In this document: positions 8,147-16,639 of the stretch, piece by piece | How the letters are laid out: every line of letters starts with the position of its first letter | How positions within the stretch are numbered: position 1 is the stretch's first letter | Translations under genes and position numbers: made by a program | NCBI GenBank assembly: GCA_030674185.1 | Contig: CM060312.1 | Span: forward strand, 30,434,835 to 30,457,334 | DNA length: 22,500 nt | Origin: Monoplex corrugatus | Taxonomy: Eukaryota; Mollusca; Gastropoda; Littorinimorpha; Ranellidae | Reading direction: 5' to 3' | The notes under the pieces: model-generated | The model's input: only the letters and a program-made list of their open reading frames with translations | Told to the model about the DNA's origin: nothing | Databases searched by the model: none

Positions 8147-8345
8147 TTGTTTGTTTGTTTGTTTTTGTGGCAGAAGTTTTTAACCTGTATTACAATAAGT
8201 AATACAACGTTCTCCAGGTGCACGGCGTAATTGTATACGGAACACTCCAATCTGTGATACCCTGATCTTAGGTTACGCCAGGTCAATATCAATGTTTAGA
8301 GACATTTAAGAGGGCCGCCGACTTTCCTGTAATCTGTTTCCCAAA
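8053..8345. repeat. Dispersed repeat X, copy 3, containing a TTTTG tract
   Basis: Matches copy 2 at CAGGTGCACGGCGTAATT and at TTACGCCAGGTCAATATCAA followed by TGTTTAGAGACATTT. It matches copy 1 at AACAGATATCAAGATTGCAA. A pentanucleotide TTTTG/TTTG tract lies at 8107-8165 inside it. Confidence 0.58.
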
Positions 8346-8434
8346 CAGTTCTCAGATTACTAGTTCTTCCACATCTGAAATCATTATTTTATTTATCAAT
8401 CTAGAAATATGCACTTTCCCGACGGTTTCTTTGT

Positions 8435-8815
8435 CTGGCTCGTGGTTGTGCGCTTGCTTACTTGCGTTTTTGCTTGCTTGCTCGCTCGCTCGCCCGCTTG
8501 GTTCACTGGCTGGCTTTTTGGTGGTTGACTGGTCGGATACTTAATCAGTTGACTGACCAATTGGTCGGTTGGTTATTTGGTTGGCTGGGTGGGTGGGTGC
8601 GTGGGTATTTATTTAAGACAACCTCTTTTTAAACGGAAAGTACATGTTAGGAAAAAAAAAAAAGTAGATGGTTGGCTGGTCGATTGGTTAATTGTATTTT
8701 CTCGCTGGTCTCTTTGATTCCTCGTATGGTTGGTTGGTTGACTGGCTTTGCATGGTGGTTGGTTATTAAAGACGACTTTGTTTCCAACGGAAATTACATT
8801 CAGAAAAGAATTTTC
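8435..8815. repeat. TTGC/GGCT/TTGG tetranucleotide region with a roughly 155-bp tandem duplication
   Basis: TTGC and CGCT repeats lie at 8447-8500 and TTGG/CTGG repeats at 8505-8605. The block TTAAGACAACCTCTTTTTAA, then ACGGAAAGTACATG, at about 8610 is echoed by TTAAAGACGACTTTGTTTCC, then AACGGAAATTACATT, at about 8766. Each is preceded by a TTGG-type tract, so the whole is a diverged tandem duplication. Confidence 0.7.
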
Positions 8816-9233
8816 CATCCTGGCAAACAAACACTTTCTATAATAAAAACATACGAAATAAACACACAAAAAGAGCCGTTACAGACACAAATTGTGCTGT
8901 ACGTAGCAACAAGCACAGACAAACGCAGAGAGTTGTGCAATATATTAGTAACGAAAACCAAATGGGCATTAATCGAGGGGGTAAAGTATGGCAAGCTATT
9001 TGTTTCTCAATGAGGTAAGTCATATTTTCGCAGAAACAAATCCAAAAATCAGCGTTCAGTAACTCTCTTTGTACACATACATCAACGTGTTTAGAGTTTG
9101 GTCAAGAGAGGGTCACTCGAACGATTCCATATGCGCTCCACACATATCTGCCAGCAATTATATTCTCCTGACCTCACGTTTGTCTATGAATGTGAGTGGC
9201 TGAGCGAAAGAGAGGAAGGGAGACAGAGTAAAC
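8816..9233. other. Unique sequence, nothing recognised
   Basis: AT-leaning sequence. Short open frames occur on both strands at the same place without domain, splice or composition support. Confidence 0.45.
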
Positions 9234-9256
9234 GAAAGAGAGAGAGAGAGAGAGAG

Positions 9257-9335
<79 letters not shown>

Positions 9336-9520
9336 GTGTGTGTGTGTGTGTGTGTGTGTAAGTGTGTGTGTGTGTGTGTGCGTGCGCGCTCGCGCGTGCG
9401 TGTCTATCTGCCTGCCCGCCTGCCTGTCTGTCTGTCTGTTTATGTCTGTGTGTGTTTTTGTTTGTTCGTTTGTTTGTTTGTTTGTTTTGATTTGTTTTTT
9501 GTTTTTTGTTTGTTTTTGTT
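9234..9520. repeat. Compound GA - TG - CTGC - TTTG microsatellite
   Basis: GA to about 9260, TG from 9261 to about 9400 with GGTG, GTTG and GTAAG interruptions, CG-containing dinucleotides near 9380-9402, CTGC/CTGT near 9408-9438, and TTTG near 9455-9515. Confidence 0.95.
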
Positions 9521-9639
9521 CCAAGTAAACATCCTGTATTTTAGAACAATAATTACATACGAATGTTCTTAATGCTTCAATGTTTTAATGTCACAAATGT
9601 TTCCGGTTTACGAACTGTTGCCATTGAATTTAACTGAAT

Positions 9640-10157
9640 GTGACTGATGGTGATGGATGGATGGATGGATGGATGGAGGACGGAGGACGGACGGACGGAC
9701 GGACGGACGATGGACGGATGGACGGACGGACGGACGGATGGATGGATGGATGGATGATGGATGATGGAGATGGAAGGACGGACGGAGCGGCTGGAGGACG
9801 GAGGTGGATGGATGGAGGATGGATGGATGGATGGATGGATGGATGGATGGATGGATGGATGGATGGACGGACGGCAGGCTGGCTGGCTGGTGGATGGTTG
9901 GATGGATGGATGGATGGATGGATGATGGATGGATGGATGGATGGATGGACGGACGGCAGGCTGGCTTGGGCTGGGTGGCTGGTGGATGATGGATGGATGG
10001 ATGGGATGATGGATGGATGGATGGATGGATGGATGGATGGATGGATGGATGGATGGAGGAGGAGGAGAGGAGGGAGGAGAGAGGAGGGAGGGATGGGAGG
10101 GAGGGAGGGAAAGACGGACTACGGATAGACGGATGGATGGATGGATGGATGGATGTT
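9640..10157. repeat. GGAT/GGAC tetranucleotide array
   Basis: Mostly GGAT with GGAC blocks (9670-9730) and GGAG near 10054-10110. GGACGGACGGCAGGCTGGCT occurs at 9865 and 9947, an 82-bp internal duplication. All frames are open because 12 bp make a full codon cycle. The 'WMDG' and 'IHPS' ORFs are artefacts. Confidence 0.96.
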
Positions 10158-10264
10158 TCTCTAATGTGCATAAATGATATCATGCATGTGATTTCTCATT
10201 AACAGACATGAAACTTAAGTTTACTTGATTCACTTGACTTGAAAGACTCAATTAGCCTTCGCAA
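10158..10264. other. Short unique spacer
   Basis: No recognised feature; it ends at a poly-C run. Confidence 0.4.
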
Positions 10265-10293
10265 CCCCCCCCCCCCCCCACACACACACACAC
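10265..10293. repeat. Poly-C (15) plus (CA)n
   Basis: C run 10265-10279 followed by CA to 10293. It abuts the SINE block TGGCAAAATCTTTAAT, at the point where other copies continue into GCATAGGGTTTTG, so it probably grew from the SINE's own CAGTG sequence. Confidence 0.92.
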
Positions 10294-10487
10294 TGGCAAA
10301 ATCTTTAATCAGAGATGGTAGAGTTGGGAACAAATTTTACGCAACGCATGAAACTCTGACACTACGAGAACGACTGAAACATCAAGATGGGCTGCAAGGA
10401 AGCTGGTTTTTAACTGAAGGCTAGAATGGAACTCCAGATATGAGATCTTGCGTCAACGGTCTATCCACTGAGCCAGACAGAGTTTAC
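10294..10487 (-). mobile_element. tRNA-derived SINE, family S, reverse copy with a good A box
   Basis: On the minus strand the head reads TGGCTCAGTGGATAGACC, a near-canonical pol III A box (10459-10476). It is followed by GACGCAAGATCTCATATC and a weak B box GGAGTTCCATTC. The body then gives GTTAAAAACCAGC, GCAGCCCATCTTGATGTTTC, GTAGTGTCAGAGTTTCATGC and AAAGATTTTGCCAG in the same order as other copies. The 3' tail is cut at the poly-C/CA tract. It stands head-to-tail with the next copy. Confidence 0.8.
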
Positions 10488-10931
10488 AGTCCGGAGTTCA
10501 TTCAAGGGGAGATTCATCGCACTCAGAAAATTCCACATGCGCTCCATCCAATCTGCAATCTGTTATCCGGCGAACTCCTTGAGCCTGCACAAAACCCTAT
10601 GTTCCGGTAGAGTCTCAAAATGGAGGGGGTGGAGAGGGGTCCTGTGGACCTGCGAAACACTAAGCTGACACCACCAGAATGATTAAAGCATTCAGATGGG
10701 CAGCGAACAGGCCGCCAGTGTTTATGTTGTAGTTGTTCTTGTTCTTGTTTTTGTTGTCGTTGTTGTTGTCGTTGTTGTTGTCGTCGTCGTTGTTGTTGTT
10801 GTGGTTGTCGTTGCTGTTGTTGTTTTTGTTGTAGTTGTTGTCGTTGCTGTGTTGTCGTTGTTGTTGTTGTTTTGTTGTTGTTGATGCTGCTGCTGCTGTT
10901 TTGTTGTTGTTGTTGTTGCTGCTGCTGCTGC

Positions 10932-10990
<59 letters not shown>

Positions 10991-11006
10991 GCTGCTGCTG
11001 CTGCTG

Positions 11007-11037
<31 letters not shown>

Positions 11038-11115
11038 GCAGGCGGGGACTGGACTCGAGATATCAGATCTTGAGTCCAAGGTTCAATTACAAGAACGAGC
11101 CAATCCGCTTAAGTG
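10488..11115 (-). mobile_element. tRNA-derived SINE, family S, reverse copy split by a TTG tract
   Basis: From the tail on the plus strand: TTCATCGCACTCAGAAAATT, then CCACATGCGCTCC (10510-10545), CCTGCACAAAACCCTATG (10574), CGAAACACTAAGCTGACACC (10653), GATGGGCAGCGAACAGGCC (10695), TTTATGTTG (10721). After the 0.3-kb TTG tract come GCAGGCGGGGACTGGACTCG (11038) and ATATCAGATCTTGAGTCC (11060), which are the B-box side and tRNA-like head. In the forward copy at 2523 the equivalent junction is an uninterrupted CCCGCAACATAAAA, so the tract expanded from the GTTGC inside the element. Confidence 0.82.
10724..11038. repeat. TTG/TGC/TCG trinucleotide microsatellite
   Basis: Imperfect at 10724-10900 (TTG, TCG, TTC), TGC blocks near 10883-10895 and 10918-10931, a long pure TTG run at about 10932-10990, TGC near 10991-11005, and TTG to the end. 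Valine/leucine/cysteine and threonine/asparagine ORFs are artefacts. Confidence 0.95.
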
Positions 11116-11212
11116 ATACCATAGCGAATTGATAACACAGTCTTCTAGCGCGATTACAACACCGTCGACTGTCTCACAAAGGCTAAAAACTGTGAAATAA
11201 CGTTATTCGAGT

Positions 11213-11292
11213 ATAATTCGAATTATTACATCAAATGACTGTAACCTAGCATAATTCGAATTATGACTGTAACCTAGCATAATTCGAATTAT
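11213..11292. repeat. Three copies of a 14-bp perfect palindrome in short tandem units
   Basis: ATAATTCGAATTAT is its own reverse complement and occurs at 11213-11226, 11251-11264 and 11279-11292. The last two belong to a 28-bp unit with GACTGTAACCTAGC between palindromes; the first is 38 bp upstream. Confidence 0.9.
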
Positions 11293-11308
11293 CACTACAT
11301 ATCACAGA

Positions 11309-11324
11309 CCCCCCCCCCCCCCCC
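11309..11324. repeat. Poly-C run (16)
   Basis: Uninterrupted C at 11309-11324, followed by an A-rich CAAAA stretch. The minus strand is a G-run with quadruplex potential. Confidence 0.93.
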
Positions 11325-11589
11325 ACAAAAACAAAACAAACAAAAAACCCAGTCCTGAACAACAGCGCAAAACTAAAATCATTACTATCTGATGCTAATA
11401 AGCCGTGAGCATGGCGGTTAGCAGGTGATATGCAAAATGGCTGTCTCAGAGCTACCAGAAATAATAACCCGACAAGGCATGCTGCGCTGCACGTACACAC
11501 GGCTGGTTCTAATTTTCGAAAGAAATTTGTTTTAAATCAAATCTGAGACAAAATACACTTCATGCCAGAGAGAATAACGATCACCACAG
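11325..11589. other. Unique sequence, nothing recognised
   Basis: No tandem or dispersed repeat seen and no supported ORF. Confidence 0.4.
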
Positions 11590-12150
11590 CTAGAGCTGAG
11601 AGAGAGAAAGAGAAAAAGACAGACGGACAGACATTCAGACAGACTGATAGAGAAACTGACAGAGCGACAGAGACATCAACGAGAGAGAGAAAGGGTGGGG
11701 GAGTGTGGGGGGAGAAAAAGACAGACGGACAGACATTCAGACAGACTGATAGAGAAACTGACAGAGCGACAGAGACATCAACGAGAGAGAGAAAGGGTGG
11801 GGGAGTGTGGGGGAGAGAGTGACAGAGAGAGAGACAGAGAGAGAGAAAGAGAGAGAGAGAGGACAGATAGACAGACAGACAGACAGGCAGGCAGGCAGGC
11901 AGGCAGACAGAGAGAGAGGGAGAGGAGAAAGAGAGAGAGAGAAAGGGGAAGGGAGGGAGGGAGGGAGAGAGGGGGAGGGGAGGGAGAGAGGGGGAGGGAG
12001 GGGAGAGAGAGAAACAGCCAGACAGAAAGCCTGACAAAGAAACAGAGTGACAGAGAAATAAGAGAGAGAGAGAGAGAGACAGAGACACAGGCAGACAGTC
12101 AGACAGACAAGCAGACACACAGACAAACATAGAAAGACAGACAGACTGAC
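11590..12150. repeat. Compound GA/GACA/GGGA purine tract with an exact 102-bp duplication
   Basis: The segment 11611-11712, starting AGAAAAAGACAGACGGACAG, is repeated immediately at 11713-11814 with no difference that I can see. GA, GACA and CAGG runs follow, with GGGA/GGAG near 11945-12005 and CAGA to about 12150. The 102-bp period is a multiple of three, so the duplicated peptide in some frames is an artefact. Confidence 0.94.
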
Positions 12151-12284
12151 ATACAAAGAATGAAATGCTGAGAGGTGCACAGTCCAATGTAAGGGACTTG
12201 TATTGTGTGCACGTCGCCAGACACAATGCTCAATTCATCACTCCGTTCACCAACACAGACGTGCCCCCATGACACTCACTTACA

Positions 12285-12467
12285 GACACACACAACACAC
12301 AGACACACACACACACAGACACACACACACACACACACACACACAACACACACACACACACAACACACAACACACACACACACCACGCACGCAGCACCAA
12401 CACACACATACACACACAATACACACACATACACAAACACCACAACACACAACACACACACACCACA

Positions 12468-12524
<57 letters not shown>

Positions 12525-12790
12525 TGAAAACACACATACACACACGAACAAACCAAAAAACACACACATACACAAATACAAACACACACAAGTACACGCA
12601 CAAACCACACACACACACAAACACACACACAACACACGCACACACACACACACACGCACACACACACCACGCACACACACACACAATACACACACACACA
12701 CACACGAACACACACCCGCACACACACACACACACATACACACACATACTAACACACACACACACACACAAAACACATACACACACAGGG
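12285..12790. repeat. Long interrupted (CA)n, about 0.5 kb
   Basis: CA dinucleotides broken by CAA, CCA, ATA and CGCA interruptions. The longest uninterrupted run is at about 12473-12522. Threonine/histidine and cysteine/valine ORFs in all frames are artefacts. Confidence 0.96.
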
Positions 12791-12922
12791 ACAAAAGTTG
12801 CAACAGGTAACACTATCACGTTCACGGTACCACAAAAGCAAACGGGAAAATTAACAAGATTGGATTTCAAAAGGACAGGTCTCACTATACCACTCTTTCT
12901 GTTTAGCTCTCTGTAAGCATGA

Positions 12923-12982
12923 GTGTGTGTGTGGGGGGGGTGGGGGGTGGGGGGGAGGGGGGAGGAGTGGGTGGTGTGTGTG
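12923..12982. repeat. TG tract with G-runs
   Basis: GTGTGTGTGTG followed by G-runs of 8, 6, 7, 4 and 4 between T or A (12933-12962), then GTGGTGTGTGTG. It is suited to intramolecular G-quadruplex formation. Confidence 0.9.
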
Positions 12983-13167
12983 AACGAGAAAAAAAGTTAA
13001 AGAGACAAGAGATAGCTTCTGTATGTGAGAGCGCAGTCAATGTATGGTTTTGTGTGCATGCGTCTATCGTTGCATGTAGACACGCGTATGTAAAACATCT
13101 GTGCGTACGCGCGCGTGTGTGTGTATGTGCGCGTGCGCCGCGCATGTGTACAGGAGGGTGGGTGGGT

Positions 13168-13429
13168 CAAACAGACAGAAAAAGAGACAGGAGTGAGAGA
13201 AAGGGAGAGAGACAGAGATAGAGAGAAAAACAGACACAGGGGGAGAGACGACAGACAGACAGATGGAGACAGAGAGAAATAGAGAAAGATAAAGAGAGAC
13301 AAAGAGACAGACAACAAAGACAGAGGGAGGGAAGGAGGGAGAGGAGAGAGAGAGAGAGAGAGAGAGAAGGAGGGGATAGATAGAGAGAGAGGGAGGGGAG
13401 ACAGACAGACAGACAGAGAGGGGGGAGGG

Positions 13430-13463
<34 letters not shown>

Positions 13464-13495
13464 GACAGACAGACAGACCAGACAGACAAACAGAA
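13168..13495. repeat. Compound GA / GACA microsatellite
   Basis: GACA, GA and GGGA runs, with GA near 13342-13366 and CAGA near 13400-13420 and 13446-13490. It lies about 100 bp downstream (in gene orientation) of the exon donor, so it is presumably intronic. Confidence 0.94.
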
Positions 13496-13599
13496 AAGAT
13501 GGTCGTAGATATGCTTTCGCAAGTACGTGTAGGCGTGCATGTGGTATATGTGTCGACAAGAGCTACAAACTTGTAATAGCGTGCACAGCCCACACTCAC

Positions 13600-13796
13600 C
13601 AATAGCTGCCTTGGCCCAGACCTCCACCACAAACTCCTGGCTGGTGCCGTTGTCCGAGGACACGAGGGGTGACCTCTTGCCCAGGGGTCGTTCCACAGGC
13701 CCCCACAAGATCTCCGGGGCCTGGTGGTGCTTCACCACCCTTCCCTCCTCCTCAAACTCCTCCCCCCATGGGTTCCAATCCGGGTCGTCTGCATTT
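13600..13796 (-). CDS. Internal coding exon of an unidentified gene (partial)
   Basis: This is the only convincing host-gene coding piece. On the minus strand TTTGTGTGTTGCAG at 13797-13810 is a good acceptor and GTGAGT at 13599-13594 a consensus donor, enclosing 197 bp. The exon is 1 nt + 65 codons + 1 nt, so neighbouring exons must supply 2 nt on each side. It is open in one frame, GC-rich with G/C-ending codons, and unlike the surrounding repeats. The peptide begins NADDPDWNPWGEEFEEEG, an acidic tryptophan-containing stretch. It continues through APEILWGPVERPLGKRS and SSDNGTSQEFVVEVWAKAAI, the last containing an NGT glycosylation sequon if extracellular. I do not recognise the family and assign no function. 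Adjacent exons were not found, so they are outside the window or too short to see. Reading-through beyond the splice sites gives only repeat translation. Confidence 0.75.
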
Positions 13797-13825
13797 CTGC
13801 AACACACAAAGCAACACGGCATTTA

Positions 13826-14107
13826 GATAAAGTTGCTTTCGTTTTTGTTTTGTTTTGTTTTTGTTGATTTTTTGTTTTTTGTAGCGTTCCTATTTTGTCT
13901 CTATGCTTGTGTGCACGTTCGATTTGCCCACACTGTGCATTATGTATGTTGCTGCATAGTCTGCATATTCTTCTCTTCAGTGAGAGTGCATGTGGGTGTT
14001 TTCACGTTTACATAACCCGCTGGACACTAAAATGACTTACCGGATCTCTAAAGTGCATAAACGACGTTCTAGCATGGTTATGTACATGATAGGGATTTAG
14101 GTAGACA
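13826..14107. other. Probable intron with a TTTTG tract
   Basis: This lies upstream of the exon in minus-strand orientation. A TTTTG/TTTG tract spans about 13841-13882. The rest is unique sequence with no further exon that I can support. Confidence 0.45.
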
Positions 14108-14332
14108 GAAAAGACAGACAATCTGCTTGCTTCCTATCTTGCTGTGCAGTTATTTTCTTCGCAATCAGACAGACAAACAGATATATAGACAGGCAGACAG
14201 ACATGCAGATACACAGATCGGCAGACAGACATAAGGCAGATCGTCAGGCTCACTGACTGGCTGAACGATCAACCGACCTACCTACCGACAGACATACAAA
14301 AAGATAGGCAGGCAGGCAGCAGGCAGCAAGAC

Positions 14333-14366
<34 letters not shown>
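14108..14366. repeat. Degenerate CAGA/GACA-rich region ending in (CAGA)n
   Basis: Scattered CAGA, GACA and CAGG motifs from 14108, becoming a clean CAGA run at 14333-14366. Confidence 0.8.
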
Positions 14367-14368
<2 letters not shown>

Positions 14369-14384
14369 TTAGATCGATCTCTCA

Positions 14385-14522
14385 GTGTCGTGATAGTGTG
14401 TCAGGTTGTTGCCCTCAAGTTGCGCAGGACACGACCTCCTTGCAGGCCATGCTCGGACCATTAGCGCTGACTGTCCATGGAAACAAAGAGACAGGCAGCC
14501 AAGTCCCTAAGTGTCATATATA
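14385..14522 (+). repeat. Dispersed repeat Y, copy 1
   Basis: GTGTCAGGTTGTTGCCCTCA, then CACGACCTCCTTGCAGGCCA and GTCCATGGAAACAAAGAG, align with 17672-17830 (GTGCCAGGTTTATGCCCTCA, then TACGACTTTCTTGCAGGCGA and GAGACACGGAAACAAG). The two copies are about 3.3 kb apart in the same orientation. Family unknown. Confidence 0.6.
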
Positions 14523-14523
14523 G

Positions 14524-14600
14524 CCACTTGACGAGCGCGATAGTCGGTGGGTAAGACGTCGTACTTCCGATTCCGACAGCATGGGGATCGATCCTGCCTG
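14524..14600 (+). mobile_element. tRNA-like SINE head (family G)
   Basis: GATAGTCGGTGGGTAAGACG (14540) resembles the A box region, ACTTCCGATTCCGACAGC the anticodon arm, and GGGGATCGATCCTGCC (14582) the B box. This is the usual layout of a tRNA-derived SINE promoter, followed directly by the family G body. Confidence 0.6.
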
Positions 14601-14968
<368 letters not shown>

Positions 14969-15034
14969 CAAAAGAGAAGAGATACAGACAGACAGACGAC
15001 AGACGCTCTTACAGGAAGAAAAGACCAAAAGAAA

Positions 15035-15130
15035 GGGAAAATACACAAAGGGTAGAAATAAGAAAAAAAGAAAAGAAGAGGAAGAAGAGCAACAACAGCA
15101 ACAGCAACAACACCAGCAACAATGAGAAAC
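15035..15130. repeat. AAG-rich then AAC-rich imperfect tract
   Basis: AAAGAAAAGAAGAGGAAGAA near 15065-15090, then CAACAACAGCAACAGC to about 15122. Confidence 0.75.
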
Positions 15131-15266
15131 AAACCCCCAAACAAAGCAAACACAAAACAACCAATTCGGTCTAATCACATTCGTAATATCTACAGTGTGA
15201 CGGACCTCTGCTCAACACTGATAATCTAAATAATAGATACAAGATAACCAATTTTGCCGAAGAATA

Positions 15267-15302
15267 AAAAAAAAAAGAAGAAGAAGAAGAAGGGGGAGGG
15301 GG
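15267..15302. repeat. Poly-A / (AAG)n
   Basis: A run then AAGAAGAAGAAG, ending in GGGGGAGGGGG. Confidence 0.85.
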
Positions 15303-15384
15303 TGCAATGGGATGAGAAAGAAAAAAAAATGTCAAAAAATTGGCATTCATGGCAACACAGCATAAACCAACAGAAGACAGCATT

Positions 15385-15545
15385 AGCGCCAAGTCCTGTT
15401 AGAGAACCAAGAGATCATAGTGGCACAGAAGACTGGCCATTAAAGGCTCAGCCTCCATCACGTTGATCATATATATTTCACAATGGGGACTTCCCACCAT
15501 GTCCCTATGGGAGAATCGCCATTACGGTCATGATAATATTTCACA
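15385..15545 (+). repeat. Dispersed repeat Z, forward copy (LINE-related)
   Basis: CCTGTTAGAGAACCAAGAGA, then GGCCATTAAAGGCTCAGCCT and CCATCACG, match the reverse complement of 20330-20412 at most positions. The match extends to GCCATTACG near 15520. In the 20-kb copy the block lies just upstream of reverse transcriptase motifs, so this is probably a fragment of the same LINE in the opposite orientation. Confidence 0.65.
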
Positions 15546-15669
15546 TTGTGGATTTACTTGCACGTCTCTGTGAGATGCCCGTAGAGGCGTTTCTTATAGT
15601 TTATACCCTCTGTCCTTTTCGCCCTCTCACCCTAGACATCAGCAAGTGAGTTCTTCCTCTTCTCACTTT

Positions 15670-16300
15670 GTTTCTATCTACGAGGTCAGGTCATATCTAG
15701 CGATGGATAAATGTAAGTCGTTTTCTTCCAGTTCCTTTCGGTCCCATGTGGACAACTGAATCACTTTTTCGCTTTTTGTTCGCTTTGTTCCGAATATTAG
15801 GGTAGAAACCATAGAGTGGGGGTGATCAGAGGAATTGCAGTCAGCTATGGAGTCAGCACTGCTGCAATATGTTTTCAGTCATCTGGTCTTCTTGGCCGTT
15901 GGCGAAGGCGTGGTGAAGGTGTCAGTCTGAACTAGCGTTTATGTGTGTTGCGTCGGCTGTGGTTGGTGCTGATATTCACCAGGACCTGCTGCTGTTCTCT
16001 AACATACGATGATAGTTATTCCTTGGTGCAATGTGGTATCTGATGATGCTCCTCGTCTCGATGTAGCTGATGCTGTTGTCTGGCTGGTCATCCTGGGGCT
16101 CCTCTTTAGGCCAGACCATCTGTCCTCTCGTTTCCTGGTATCCCATATATTACGGCGATCCACTGGAAAACCACTCTTCTGGTTCTTCTGACTTGCCACA
16201 AGGCCTTGGTCAGCTGTGGGAGGTGGTCATTTTACAGGGCCCGGAGAACAAAGAGGGTATCTGAACAAAGGACATTTGGTACCATGTGTCCTCTGTTGTC
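15670..16300 (-). mobile_element. LINE ORF2 remnant with RNase H domain, broken
   Basis: Minus-strand translation shows VPNVLCSDTLFVLRAL (about 16235-16280; the D matches the second catalytic aspartate of RNase H). After an in-frame TAA come NDHLPQLTKALWQV and VVFQWIAVIYGIPGNERTDG (about 16120-16175), the IPGNE-x-x-D block holding another catalytic aspartate. After a further stop or frameshift come QPDNSISYIETRSIIR (about 16040-16085) and DQMTENILQQC near 15865-15900, the C-terminal Cys/His-type segment of such ORF2 proteins. The tail fades out near 15670. An RNase H domain C-terminal to the reverse transcriptase is found in I/Ingi/Jockey-group and related non-LTR elements. It cannot be translated as one protein here. 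Confidence 0.75.
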
Positions 16301-16426
16301 TGAACCATGGAGACGACCTCGACCTCCCTGACAGTTTCTGAAGGAGTAAAAGCGATTGATGGCAGGACAGCTGGTGTATGGGGTGAGAGGAATCACAGGG
16401 ATGGACCATCGAAGAAAATCTTCTAC
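16300..16426. other. Flank of the LINE remnant, unresolved
   Basis: Possibly further decayed ORF2 upstream of the RNase H block; no motif is clear enough to claim. Confidence 0.35.
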
Positions 16427-16520
16427 AGACAGACAGACAGACAGACTGACTGACTGACTGACTGACTGACTGACTGACTGACTGGCTGGCTGGTGGCTGA
16501 CTGACTGACTGACTGAAAGA
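16427..16520. repeat. CAGA to GACT to GGCT tetranucleotide tract
   Basis: CAGA repeats (16427-16444) change to GACT repeats (16445-16484), then GGCT, then GACT again to about 16516. The stepwise change of motif indicates successive point mutation and expansion. Confidence 0.93.
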
Positions 16521-16639
16521 TTGATTGGTTGATCTTTATTTTCGAACGACAAAGAAAAGGACACAATGCAGTATAGTGTTTAGGGTTGTGGTTTCAACTC
16601 TCGAGCGGCTAGGTTTTAATGGAGGCTGGCTGGTTCTTT

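Noticed and set aside
9640..10157. Telomeric or centromeric satellite
   Set aside because: GGAT/GGAC tetranucleotides differ from known animal telomere repeats, and the array is short and interrupted.
13064..13822. Treating the full 252-residue minus-strand ORF as a gene
   Set aside because: Only the 13600-13796 part has coding character. Consensus splice sites bound it and the remainder is GACA/GA repeat translation.
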